Assembly (NCBI GenBank): GCA_020744425.1
Contig: JAGMUV010000051.1
Location: 164,742 to 228,741 of the forward strand
DNA: 64,000 bases
Direction: 5' to 3'
Source of the DNA: Dactylonectria macrodidyma
Lineage: Eukaryota > Ascomycota > Sordariomycetes > Hypocreales > Nectriaceae
Position numbers and translations under genes: made by a program. Shown here piece by piece: positions 1 through 10,162 of this stretch (the stretch's first letter is position 1; each line of letters starts with the position of its first letter). Below the pieces are notes generated by a model. That model saw nothing but the letters and a program-made list of their open reading frames with translations. It did no database searches and was not told where the DNA came from.

Positions 1-770
1 CAAAAGCCTTTGGCTTCTCAGGAGTACACACTCCTCGCTCAGTTCCTCCTGGTGATTGAGGCTGGAGAGAGTGCCATCCAGCTCACTCACGACAAGGGTA
101 AGGACTTGTGCTTACCCCTTGGCGCGTTTGGGGAAGAGGGTGAGGGAATCACTTGCTTTATCTTCAAGCAGCATACGCCTTGTATTCTTTCACTCTCACC
201 AGTCAAGGCTTCGGATCAAGTCATACGAGGTTTGAAAAATATTTACTTGTGCTTGGGAGGGATCTACTTAGGTTGACCTTATGACTTCCTGGATGCCTTT
301 GCATATCCCGTATTTTTTCTTCTGTTTCCTTTGATAGTTGGAAAAGGAAACTATCCTCTAGGCCCTCTTATACGGCATCTCAGCTTTCATTGCCACCATT
401 TGCGAAAGCGAGACGAGAGACGTAACCAAGAGGCCACTCCTTTCTCTCAGTAAGCGGCCAAGTGCCATGACTCGGAACAATTAGACTTCTTAGAGGGCAA
501 TCCACCATCCATAATCTCATTTCGCACGCAACAAGACAAAAAGACTATAGGGCATCTTACCAAGTCCTGGCATCTTTGATGCCGGGGCGGCTGGCTTCGC
601 TCATTAGTCTTCTGCAACCTTACAGATCCGAGCATCGAGATGCAAAACCACGCGAGTAAGTAAAATACACCAAGTTCCCCTGAAAAGCCCCGAATAGGGG
701 AGGTTCAAATCTATCGTTGTGGCATTCTCTTCGTAACCGAAAAGTCTCACCATTAAATCAGAGATGCTGT
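1..770. other. No supported gene; left window edge
   Basis: An open frame on the plus strand runs from the edge to about 276 and could be the tail of a gene outside the window, but it matches no family I know. The rest of the stretch has only short frames broken by stops. Confidence 0.3.
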
Positions 771-1202
771 TCAAACTTGTCCGTCTTCCTGTGAGTCTTC
801 CAACATTGCCAGGTGACAGAACTCATGACCAGGCCGTCTCCGTTCGAGAATCTCGGTGGAAACCCCCGATGCAGGTACGTAGCCGGATTTGCGAGGCCGA
901 TCGGCCTCGTACTTCAAGAAGCTCTCATGGACGGTCCCGTTAGGACGGGGCAGGATCATGTACTTGCGTCGTAGAGTAAGCTCCGGGAAACGCAAACAGC
1001 TTGCCTCCATGTCATGTAGGAAGGTCGTTGGATCGATAAGGAGCTGCAGACCACCCAGGCTTCCAGATGATAAGCCATTCTTCTAGAGCAATTCCTTGTC
1101 ATAGAGATCGAGGAAGAGATCGTCGTCTTCGCCCTGACCGCAAAGCCGCAGGCCCTCCGAGGAGGCGCGTAACTTGTAATTCTCCTTCTCAATGGCGGAA
1201 AC
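771..1202 (-). pseudogene. Gene fragment cut by the Fot1/pogo insertion
   Basis: On the minus strand one frame runs from the transposon edge at 1202 to a stop near 771. It has a protein-like composition (charged, with runs such as GEDDDLFLDLYDKELL and KYMILPRPNGTVHESF) and a single in-frame TAG at 1083-1085, which could be a CAG-to-TAG change or lie in an intron. If the element and one TA copy are removed, the same frame continues rightward for about 15 codons past 3421 before meeting TGA. I do not recognise the product. The reading as an interrupted gene is an inference from frame continuity, and chance is possible over so short a distance. Confidence 0.3.
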
Positions 1203-1204
1203 TA

Positions 1205-1271
1205 CCATGCACAACCACTCTTTCGCCAACCCCACTCTTTCGCCACGCAAAAAAAAAAAGCACCACCAAAA
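1205..1271 (+). repeat. Left terminal inverted repeat of the pogo element
   Basis: Matches the reverse complement of 3352-3419 except for one A in the internal A-run. It carries two adjacent copies of ACTCTTTCGCCA, which could be paired transposase-binding sites. Confidence 0.93.
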
Positions 1272-1423
1272 CTCGTCAAATTCACTTATACGAAAGTTGG
1301 CCAAAATAAATAGCTACCTAAAAGAAGTTACCTCTATTGATTATAGAAATGATTGGAGGTAATTGTTTTGACTCTGTAAGGCTGTGCGGGGTATGCGATA
1401 TATGCAGGCCGTGCTATTGAAGT

Positions 1424-3266
1424 ATGGTCAGTTCAGTCACCAAGCTCCTCACCGCTCTTTCTCGTGTTTTTTTGGTCTTTGTCTTTGACAACGACAAAAA
1501 ATTGCCTATCTCGCGGCTTCGATGGGAATATACAGAGGACGACATGGCTGAGGCAATATTGGATATTACTGATAATGGCTTTTTACCCTCCCAAGCGGCT
1601 CAGAGACGGGGAGTGCCCCGAAGGACTCTAATCGACAGACTTAACGGCCGGGGAGCCGTGAAAGAGCAGATTCACCCTCGCCGACGTTTGTCCAAGAATC
1701 AAGAGGACAGGTTAGCTTTCTGGATGCTCCGTCAGGAATCCTTGGGCTATGCTCCGTCCCACAATCAGATCCGCGCTTGCGTCATGGGCCTGTTGAGACA
1801 GCAGGACGAACATCCCGAGTTAGGACGCAATTGGGTGACCAGATTTATCGAGCGCCGCACAGACCTGAAGACCAAGATGGGTAGACGCCAAGAAGCCAAA
1901 AGGTTCGACTCTTTCACGCCTAAGGCAGTTCATTGGTACTTTGATATCAGGGAGGGCCAGTATGGCTGGATCAAGCCTGAAAACACCGTTAACGTTGACG
2001 AAGGGGGTATTATGACTGGTTTCGGCAAGTATCTATCTGTATATCTTGTCAGTGCTTGAAATTGACCGACTAATCCTTTTTATTTAGGTTTAGATAGCCT
2101 GGTTGTTGGAAGCGCGGACCCAAAGCGGAACGCATTTCTCAAGGGACCACACACTCGAAATTGGACTTCATTTATCGAAGCTGTCACTGCTGACGGCCGC
2201 GCCTTAATCCCTGGCATAATCTTCAAGGGGAAGGAACTCCAGAAACAGTGGTTTCTTGAGGAATTCAAGCAGATAGCAGACTGGTATTATATAACTTCGC
2301 CTAAGGGGTGGACTGACGACCATATTGGCGTTGAATGGCTTGAAAGAGTCTATCTGCCCCAGACCATGCCTGCCGACGACTCTGACGCGAGGCTGATCAT
2401 TTTAGATGGTCATGGGAGTCATGCAACGGTATGTTCTTCATTTTCTTCAGCTCAAGATCACTACTGAGTGACGGAAGGATGAATGGATGGCCACGTGCTT
2501 TTTGAACAACGTTTATTGTTGCTATCTGCCAGCACACTGCTCTCATGGGCTCCAGCCGTTGGACAATGGAGTATTCAATGCCTCCAAAGCCGCATATCGA
2601 CGAGAGTTGGAAAAGTTCGCTTCATTGACTGATTCCACTCCAATGGACAAGGTTAATTTCATCAGGGCCTACGCAAAGGCTCGTCGAGTTGGAATGACCG
2701 AGAAGAACATACTCTCTGGCTGGAGGGTTACTGGGAATTGGCCGATCTCACGTGCCAAAGCGCTGCGGCACCCAGAAATCCAAGAAGATAGGCCAAATGG
2801 CAGCCCAAGAGCGACTCCCGAACCCAGGCCGTATCTTGACTCGGACGATACACCACAGACGAGCCGTCAAATTCGTGATCTTGGGCTGAACAAAACACCA
2901 AAGACACGAAGACGGTACAACGTAATAGCCAAGGGCTTTGAGGCTCAACAGCAGACAGTAGCGGCGCATACTGTGAGGATTGCTAGCCTAGAGGAGGAAT
3001 TGGCTCGCCTGAAGAGAGGGAAGAAGAGGAAGGCGGTGCCGAATCCTAACAAACGTTTTATGACTCTTGGTGAGACTCTAGCTGGTGGAGAAGCCATACC
3101 AGAAGGGGAGACTGAAAATATGCCTGCTGTGGTGGAATGTGGCTGGTCAGGCGAGCAGGAGTCAGAATCGGAGGCTGCCTCGGTCATTGAGGTCAGAGCG
3201 GAAACCATACCCCATCAACCAACCACGCGATCAGGGCGGCTTATCAAAAGACCCGGGATTCAATAG
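1424..3266 (+). CDS. Fot1/pogo DDE transposase (three exons)
   Basis: Joined exons 1424..2028, 2098..2428 and 2478..3266 give 574 residues, close to Fot1-type transposases. Residues about 37-78 form a psq-like helix-turn-helix (YTEDDMAEAI, then QAAQRRGVPRRTLIDRL). A CENP-B-type Tc5 DNA-binding region follows to about residue 160. The DDE catalytic acids are visible as VDEGG in exon 1, LDGHGSHAT at the end of exon 2 and LQPLDNGVF in exon 3. A heptad-like segment (IASLEEELARLKRGKKRK) lies near the C-terminus. Intron 1 (2029-2097) uses the AG at 2096-2097 to keep frame and intron 2 (2429-2477) is only 49 bp. The enzyme would cut and paste the surrounding element in the nucleus. The first ATG could instead be at 1543, but that would remove part of the helix-turn-helix. 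No inactivating change is visible. Confidence 0.9.
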
Positions 3267-3351
3267 AGAGATTCAATTATTATTTATAAGACGAAAATTT
3301 TTGCGCATATCTCTCATTTTGGTCAAGTTCTGTGTAAGTAAAGTTGTTGAT

Positions 3352-3419
3352 TTTTGGTGGTGCTTTTTTTTTTTTGCGTGGCGAAAGAGTGGGGTTGGCG
3401 AAAGAGTGGTTGTGCATGG
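3352..3419 (-). repeat. Right terminal inverted repeat of the pogo element
   Basis: Mirror of the left end, finishing in GTGCATGG directly before the TA target duplication. Confidence 0.93.
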
Positions 3420-3421
3420 TA

Positions 3422-3852
3422 TCCAAATGTCATGCGTCCCTATCAATTCCCTCTTACAAATATGTCAGATAAACCGTTACACCAAAAACGTAGCGCCGCT
3501 ACTGATGTTACAGCTTCTCTTATCAATTGGGTATATGTGCTACAATCTAACAAAATAGATACACAATAGCCAGCAGATTTAGCCAATAAAAGCTGAGGAC
3601 GTCACGATATACCCATAAACAACTGAACCTACGAATCAAGCTCTGCTAGATAATTGAGAATCAAATTAATCTATATGAGTTGAAGCATAGATTAGTAGCT
3701 TGGTCCTTGACACGGGTTTTGCTGATCACAAAACTGAAAATCCAGTTTGCATGCTGGTTGTGGCAACGACAAAAGGCCCGAGGGTATATCAAGAGAGAAC
3801 GGTCTCCAGCTAAGCCTACTTGGCCCTAGAGCAGCAGTACCATGAATCAATT
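3422..3852. other. Intergenic, no feature seen
   Basis: AT-rich spacer between the transposon and the 3' end of the hydrolase gene. I see no gene or repeat in it apart from the short possible continuation of the fragment cut at 1202. Confidence 0.5.
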
Positions 3853-4882
3853 TCAACCTTTCAAGAACAGCTCGAGTTGCTTTGCGTAGGCCAACGGGAA
3901 CTGGAAAACATGACCATGGCCTGAGTCAGGATAAAGATGCAACTGCGCGTTGGCCAATTGCTGCTGGAGAACGAAGCTGTTGGGCGTTCCCATCAAGACG
4001 TCGTCTTTCCCGTTGCTCACCAACACCGGTCTGGTAATATCGCTGAGTCGATCATATAGCTGTGAGTCCGAGGCGAAACTCGTTATGGCTGTCAACTGTG
4101 CTCCGACCCCAGCTCCAACGAGGAATTCTTTTCTCTCTTCGCCTTTGACCTGGCGTTCAAAGATCCTATGCCACCATTGGCGGCCGGCAGCTCTGCTGGT
4201 CTCTGACGGAAAGAAGAAGATGCCAAGCATGTAGTCTTCGGTGGGTTGGTCGCCAGGTCCTCCACCTGGACCCGAAGCAGCGTCTGGTGCAGTCTGGACG
4301 ACGCCCGGCCCGTAACCAGGGCGGATGCCCCCCAGAACCAGCTTGTTCAGCACCTGGGGATACGCCATGGCGATGTATTGTGCGACCATCCCCCCCATAG
4401 AGAAGCCAAAAATATCAGCCTTGGGAACTTTGATCGCAGCGAGGAAATCCACAGTTGTTGCAGCCATGGCCTGGATAGAGTCAGGAACGGTGCCTTCGCT
4501 ATGGCCAATACCGGCGTTGTCGAACAGTATCACCTCCCGGTTATGTGCGATGGCATTGATGAGTAAAGGATCGAGAACGTCCATGCTGCCGCGGAAGTGG
4601 GTTATGAAGAGGAGAGGGATTTTGCTGGGACGTCCAAAGTGCCGATAAGCAAGTTGAGTGCCATTAACGGCGATGAACTTGGTAGGGGCGACTTGAGCTA
4701 GATGCCGTGGCTCCTGGTCACACCCGGCACTTGGGGCGGTGGTAGGAGGTTGGTGCCGCTCTGAAAGACTGCTAAGAAAAGGTCAGCACATCTGGGAATC
4801 CCCATGAGATTTGTTTGACGTACCCTGGGGTCACCATAGCTGTAGCTACCACGGCAAAAAGAAACGCCGCGAACAGTTTCAT
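3853..4882 (-). CDS. Secreted alpha/beta-fold hydrolase
   Basis: Complement of joined exons 3853..4771 and 4824..4882, 325 residues. The ATG at 4882 opens a typical signal peptide (MKLFAAFLFAVVATA), split from the body by a 52-bp intron with a GTACGT donor and TTAG acceptor. The body has the alpha/beta hydrolase order: oxyanion-loop region FITHFRG, DNAGIGHSEG, nucleophile elbow GFSMGG (Ser about 144), acid in NGKDDVL (Asp about 276-277) and base in DSGHGH (His about 305). This architecture is shared by esterases, lipases, haloalkane dehalogenase-like and peroxidase-like enzymes, so the substrate is open. The signal peptide implies export. It is transcribed leftward, and an ATCAGTAA octamer lies 477 bp upstream. 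A shorter start at 4584 would lose the signal peptide and the first beta strands and is unlikely. Confidence 0.87.
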
Positions 4883-5847
4883 ATGATTCGTCGAATGGGG
4901 CTGCGCTGGTCGTTAGACGTTCTGCTTTTCTGACTGGAACGTTTCGATATTGGCCAGAAGATTATGTCTTATACTGGGGAGATCGCGGGTCCTTATATAG
5001 TCGCTCACGGCTCTCTTATAGCATAACCGCATCGATTTAACCATTTGACACCGGCTGACGGACATTGGTAAGTGCTCATTACATTTCCAATGGCGGGCCA
5101 TTGAGCCCTCTCTGCGGAAATGGCAGATGCCGCGTGGGCCACCAAACATGTAGTTATATTAATGCCCCATCCCATATTTGGACTGGCCGACGCTAGTGGG
5201 ATGGCTAGTACGCCAAGCAGAAGGGCCATATCCCTGTCTTTAGTCATCTGGTGTTTTCCCAAGTCAATTCTAAGCTTCAACCAGTCCTCGTTTTGAAATT
5301 TGCCTCCGCAGGGATGTCGCGTATACTAAATTGGCCCGTCTCGATGGTGCGGAGTCTCATCAGTAATGCGGATGAACAGAAGTGCCGGGGGCGTGGGGCA
5401 GTTCGGCGTCCTCAGCATGACTGACAAAGCAATTAAGGTGAATCGACAACGTTCACTAATCGTAGCTTAGCCTCGGTCTGATACCCGGGGAAACATGACA
5501 ATGGAAGTCATCGGTCAAGGCCTCGGAACAAAATGCCATTACAATATAGGAGTCAAATGCAAATAACGCATACAGTCCTCTAAGGGTGTCCGTCGTCGGT
5601 CGGTCGAGGCGGAATAAACATTCGCACATCCGTCTTGCCAAACACGTCCCTGTGCTGTCGGCTTTGATTAGAAGAGATGTCTGCCCATTCTTAACTTACT
5701 TGACTCATTCGTATATTCGTCGCCGATACCTAGGTCGAAATCTCCCGCTATGCCATTTACAACGAGATCACTTACGACGAAAGGATTTCGAGGGACGCAT
5801 GCCAGCTCTTGCTCATCTCTCCGGTCGCTAACAAAATCTCCATGCAG
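4883..5847. other. Intergenic; presumed 5' region of the complex I gene
   Basis: No coding region found. A branch-point-like GCTAAC near 5827 and an AG at 5846-5847 look like the end of an intron feeding the PSST gene, but no ATG-bearing first exon with a usable donor was found upstream. Confidence 0.4.
5359..5366 (+). promoter_or_regulatory. ATCAGTAA octamer
   Basis: One of about 15 copies in the left 36 kb. It lies 477 bp upstream of the hydrolase start on the opposite strand. A regulatory role is a hypothesis. Confidence 0.3.
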
Positions 5848-6556
5848 CCAAACCCTCCACCGCCCTCTTCCACCATGGCCGAGTGACCATAGCACGCATC
5901 TCAAGTACTTTGGTCAAGTTGCCGACAACCAGGCAGCAGCAATATGTTGTGGCAGGGACGCCGTCCACATCCGTTCCCACGCAGCCAGCAAGGCGGGAAT
6001 ATCCTTTGCCTAGTCAAGAGGGGACAAAGGGCGTTCTGCAACATGCGTTGTATGCCATGGTACAATTCAACGGACGGCTTTTTCAACATTAACGATATCG
6101 TGCAGGACCACGATAGATCAAGTTACCAACTGGATCCGACTGGGTTCTTTCTGGCCCATGACCTTCGGTCTCGCCTGCTGTGCCGTTGAAATGATGCACC
6201 TTTCCGCCCCCCGCTACGATCAAGACCGTCTTGGCATCATCTTCCGTGCCTCCCCCCGCCATTCCGACGTCATGATTGTCGCCGGTACTCTCACGAACAA
6301 GATGGCTCCAGCGTTACGGCAGGTCTACGATCAGATGCCTGAACCGCGGTGGGTCATCTCCATGGGTAGTTGCGCGAATGGTGGAGGATACTATCATTAC
6401 AGCTACTCTGTTGTGAGGGGCTGCGACAGGATTGTGCCCGTGGATATCTATGTGCCGGGTTGTCCCCCGACGTCCGAGGCGTTAATGTATGGCATTTTTC
6501 AGTTGCAGAAGAAGATACGACGCGCAAAGACTAGTCGCATGTGGTACAGAAAGTAG
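5848..6556 (+). CDS. NDUFS7: Complex I PSST (20-kDa-type Fe-S) subunit, 5' end unresolved
   Basis: Exons 5848..6049 and 6106..6556 encode the subunit of mitochondrial NADH:ubiquinone oxidoreductase that carries cluster N2 and forms part of the quinone pocket. The frame reads a basic mitochondrial-type leader, then [11 protein letters not shown], and across a 56-bp intron (donor GTATGC, acceptor GTGCAG) restores [19 protein letters not shown]. The cluster ligands are all present: the paired cysteines in [19 protein letters not shown] and [10 protein letters not shown]. The C-terminus MWYRK matches family length. What is missing is a start codon: upstream of 5848 there is an acceptor-like AG but no first exon that I can join. 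It may be a complete gene with an unseen short exon or a 5'-truncated duplicate. It lies among transposons, and an inverted-repeat element starts right after its stop codon. Confidence 0.85.
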
Positions 6557-6746
6557 GCTAACGTACTCCACTGGCGAGCGAAACACAACGAGTTTGGGCG
6601 AGGCCGCACGCAGAGGATTGTTAAGAAAGTGTTAGTACTCCATGACAACTTACTTAACACCTTTGGCGTACACCCACGCCCCAAGGTTGTTAGCGTGTTT
6701 CACTCGCGCTTGTGAGTTTCACTCGCTGGTGGAATACGTTGGTGGA
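6557..6746. repeat. MITE-like element with imperfect inverted termini
   Basis: The left end (CTAACGTACTCCACTGGCGA) and the reverse complement of the right end (CCAACGTATTCCACCAGCGA) match over about 35 bp with differences that are mostly C/T or A/G. The unit is about 190 bp, non-coding, and begins directly after the PSST stop codon. No clear target duplication was identified. Confidence 0.6.
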
Positions 6747-7630
6747 AATTGATTGCCCCCTTAGTCCGCATCACCAACCATTCAGGTCAAGTGTTAACGC
6801 CGGTAGTGTCAGCCAGCCCGACTCGAGATCTCAGAAGCCGTATAACTGGCGACTGATGCGGAATTCAGGACTGATTAAATTCCGCTAAGCCCGAGCATGG
6901 TACTTAAGTAGTAACTTCGTACATAACTGAGAGAGGGTAGAGGGTACTGTGACTGACAAAGTTGGGCCGGCCAAGAGGTACACCGACAATATAGACGCCG
7001 ATGAACTCGGGAGAACCCGATCCGCCGGCGCTAGGCATCGTTTTCATCCGACGAATGCTTGCATACATCAGTAATTCGGCTGAATGTTTAGTCGATTCAG
7101 CTAACTCTCTTCTGCCCCTACGGTCGAACTTATATCCGGCAGTCCTTCGGCGTAATAGTATTTTCCTTTGCCCAACACCTATTCAGTCGTCAGAAAAGGT
7201 CCCGAGAATGACATGTAAAATTTAGTGTTGGGTATCAGGACAAACCCCGCTTGACTGGCAACAAAGTGGGCATGCCACACCTCATTATAGACATATGTGC
7301 ACAAGGTGTCATGGAAACCCAGCACCAGCACAAACCGGTCCATGATGATCATTGACGTTGCACCCCTCGAGATTTGTTGTAAATGTTGGGTTAGTATCTT
7401 CTACTTGGTGCTTACGCCTCCTTATTTTAATCTAACGCGGTGAGCGCTATCTCATCTAAAATAAATATCCCAGACCTGGATTTTCATGCCAACCATTTCT
7501 CCCTTAATGTCAACCAACTCTACCCCCCTGGCGTTCATTACGTGACGACATTCGGTCGCCTCCTAAAGCGCAATGCGGAAATCAGTACATGGTGATGGCG
7601 GGCTGACATTGCACCGCTCCCGAAATGCTT
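6747..7630. other. Intergenic, no gene seen
   Basis: Only short frames. It contains one ATCAGTAA at 7067-7074. Confidence 0.5.
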
Positions 7631-7651
7631 GACATTCAATGACTGATGACC

Positions 7652-7659
7652 ATCAGTAA
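7652..7659 (+). promoter_or_regulatory. ATCAGTAA octamer
   Basis: 446 bp upstream of the reductase ATG. It is paired with an inverted copy at 7748-7755. Confidence 0.35.
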
Positions 7660-7747
7660 TCGGGACAATGACGTGTGCCAAAGACAGTCCAAACCAAGTG
7701 AAGAGCCACAGCTTAGACTCAGGTATCCCCATACTGGTTCCAGCATA

Positions 7748-7755
7748 TTACTGAT
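7748..7755 (-). promoter_or_regulatory. ATCAGTAA octamer (inverted)
   Basis: 350 bp upstream of the reductase ATG, facing the copy at 7652. Confidence 0.35.
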
Positions 7756-8097
7756 GGGTACCACAATGCGGTATGATTTATCAGCCAGTTGGGCGAAACA
7801 ATACCCGACACAGAGTTTGCTACACCAAGCTGCACTGTTGCGGAGGCGAAAGCCCGATCGCCAATCATCTGAGGTAAAACAATGAGATGATTTTAGGTTT
7901 GGAATCTTCAGAATGAGTAAGCCCGTAAACGAAAATGTGGGCCTGCATCTGGATGTGTCTTTGGAGTTGACGTCGTTCATGCTACTACTTGACCGTTCTG
8001 CTCCGCCGCTTCACGTTGAACCATGGTCCCCAAAGTCCCAGCCGTTTACTGCTGTTCTACTACTATCAGGATATTACTTCAGCGTCGCTCATAAAAG

Positions 8098-9067
8098 ATG
8101 ACTGGATTTACTCGTGTTGCTCACGTCGGCGTATGTTTCTTCCTTCACAATTGCGAGATGTAGATAACTGACATGCAAATAGGCCGGTGGCAGTCTCGGT
8201 GCGGTTGTCCTGAAGGAACTGGTTGATGCCGGCTTGGACGTGACCGTCCTCGTCCGCACTGCCGGCAATCTTCCTGCCAATTATTCTTCCAAGGTCAAGG
8301 AGGTTGTCGTCGACTACAACTCTGAATCTTCCCTGGCGGATGCCCTCTGTGGCCAGGAGGCCGTTGTGAGCACCATGGGGTCTCTGGCTGTTGGGGGCCA
8401 GGAGAAAGTTATCAAGGCGGCCATTTCCGCCGGCGTCAAACGCTTCATCCCCTCCGAGTTTGGCGCCGATCTAAAGCAACCCTCTGTCCGATCCTTTCCC
8501 ACGTACGGCGACAAGGTCAAAATCGAAGACATGCTTGAGCAGGAGGCTCGGAAGACAGACCTCTCCTATACCATTGTTTACAACAACCTGTTTCTTGACT
8601 GGGGTCTGCAGGCTGGCTTTCTCGCTGATCTGGCCGGAAAGAAAGCCACTCTGTATGCTGGCGGCTTGTTCCCAGTCAGCATGACGCGACTGTCTACCGT
8701 CGGCAAAGGGGTCGTCGGTGTTCTCAAGAATCCCGAGCAGACCAAGAACCAACACATGAGAATCCACGACGGCCGCTTGTCCATGAAGGACCTCGTCGAA
8801 GCGGTTCAGGAAGTTACTGGTGCTGAGGGATGGACGATCACAGAGGAGAATCCAGCTGACGCAGTAGCCAAGTCAAACAAGGCCTTGTCTCAGGGCATAT
8901 TTGAGGATTGGGTTTTCTTGGGTTACATAAGTGTGGCATCCCAGACTGAGGAGCATGGGCCGGGCTTTGAAGTGGTTCAAAACGAGCTGCTGGGCTTGAA
9001 GGAGCATTCCACGGATGAGATGAAGAGCCTGGCGAAGGAAATCGCCAAGAGCATCCTGTCAAAGTAA
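8098..9067 (+). CDS. Isoflavone-reductase/NmrA-like NAD(P)-dependent reductase
   Basis: Exons 8098..8130 and 8183..9067, 305 residues. The first exon supplies MTGFTRVAHVG, and a 52-bp intron sits inside the dinucleotide-binding loop, so that splicing creates GAGGSLGAVV, the glycine-rich NAD(P) motif. Family hallmarks follow: FIPSEFGADL, the conserved YGDKVKIEDML lysine region and a C-terminal domain of the PCBER/isoflavone-reductase (NmrA-like) type. In plants these enzymes reduce phenylpropanoid substrates, and in fungi they act in varied redox or regulatory roles, so the substrate is open. It is cytosolic, with no signal peptide. The gene is flanked by a degenerate direct repeat (7631-7826 and 9593-9807). 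A decayed relative lies at 32044-32200 beside bZIP B. Confidence 0.88.
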
Positions 9068-9613
9068 TGCCTGTAGATACTAGGGTTTGATGACGTGCCG
9101 GCGTCCACTTTATCCTGGATTCCGAACCAGTCCGCAAAATGACCATTGCGCCTTCAACACATGCCCAACAGAGGGGGAAGTTGCCACGACTCCTATATCG
9201 CGTAACACAATAACCCTAACATAACTAAATTGACAGCAGCCGGCACCCCATTCCAGCCCAGCTCAGCAGCTGAACGGTAGCATCGAATTTCTGTGAAGCG
9301 CCAGCTAATACGTATCTGATATAGGAGTCTGTTGCTAGTCCAAACTGTATGAGGACGAGTAGTGCTTGATCTCATTAAGCGTATATCGCAACTAATATGT
9401 TACCGGTAGATGCGATTTCGAGGGCTACAGAAACGTGCCATACAAGTAATATGGCAGACTGTGGGTGGATTCTGGACAGGCGTGATCAGTATGTTCTCCT
9501 TGACCACTTTTCCGGCGCTTACTAACAGCAGTTGATATTTTTAGCAAATGAAGGCATTGGCCGCCTCCCGTGGGTTGGAAATGGAGATGTCGGATCGACA
9601 ATGACTGATCAAC

Positions 9614-9621
9614 ATCAGTAA
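9614..9621 (+). promoter_or_regulatory. ATCAGTAA octamer
   Basis: 549 bp upstream of the alcohol dehydrogenase ATG. An inverted copy lies at 9747-9754. Confidence 0.35.
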
Positions 9622-9746
9622 TCGGGACAAATGTTCGTGCCAACGGCCCGTCCAGAACCACATGGGGCCAAAGTACGTTAATTTAATGGCATATTCCACT
9701 AATGTGGGGTATGAGCTTGTTTGAGCGGTGAGTAGATGTGGTCAAG

Positions 9747-9754
9747 TTACTGAT
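9747..9754 (-). promoter_or_regulatory. ATCAGTAA octamer (inverted)
   Basis: 416 bp upstream of the alcohol dehydrogenase ATG. Confidence 0.35.
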
Positions 9755-10162
9755 GAATACAAAGTCTGGCATGATTTATCAGCCGGTCGGGCTAAGCAAA
9801 GTCCGACCGGGTTTTTCTTCGAAGGAGTGGTTTATAGCGTTACCGACCTGACTGCAATCTATACCTAGAGCCCGAGCCTTACCGCATTTTGAAGCTCAGC
9901 CGTAATAGTCCGTAAATTAGTGCATTCATCTAGTGCTGCTTCAGCATTCACACGCAAGTTCGACGCGTTGAGTTATCGTGTGGTTCAACTGTCATCGCAG
10001 CTGATCACTGCTTAAGTATTTGGGCATGTATAAAGTTCAGCCTACCTCTTATTCTCAGTCAAGTTTCACTCTGCCTGTGCCTCAGAAACTTCATTCCTAT
10101 CAATTTAAAAAGAAACACGTATTCGTCACGGTAACTCCATCCCTCTCACAATTTCCAAGAAA

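Larger units (their letters stand above)
1205..3419 (+). mobile_element. Fot1/pogo-type DNA transposon, apparently intact
   Basis: A 2,215-bp element is bounded by terminal inverted repeats of 67 and 68 bp that differ only in the length of an A-run (11 versus 12). It is flanked by TA at 1203-1204 and 3420-3421, the target duplication expected of the Tc1/mariner/pogo superfamily. The repeat starts CCATGCACAACCACTC and contains a tandem copy of ACTCTTTCGCCA. It encloses one spliced transposase gene without internal stops. Near-identical ends and an open gene suggest recent insertion. Confidence 0.93.
7631..7826 (+). repeat. Direct repeat copy A upstream of the reductase gene
   Basis: Shares with 9593-9807 a start (CAATGACTGAT, then ATCAGTAATCGGGACAA) and an end (ATGATTTATCAGCC, then GGGC.AA.CAA). 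The middle differs. The two copies bracket the isoflavone-reductase-like gene. Each contains ATCAGTAA followed by an inverted copy. Confidence 0.55.
9593..9807 (+). repeat. Direct repeat copy B
   Basis: Partner of 7631-7826. The outer segments align and the middle is divergent and longer. Confidence 0.55.
9068..10162. other. Intergenic with repeat copy B and the dehydrogenase promoter
   Basis: Holds the second direct-repeat copy (9593-9807). From about 10025 a TATA-like TGTATAAAG is followed by a pyrimidine-rich leader running to the dehydrogenase ATG. No coding region seen. Confidence 0.5.

Noticed and set aside
661..720. tRNA B-box-like GGTTCAAATC near 702
   Set aside because: No acceptor stem or A box could be paired at the right distance.
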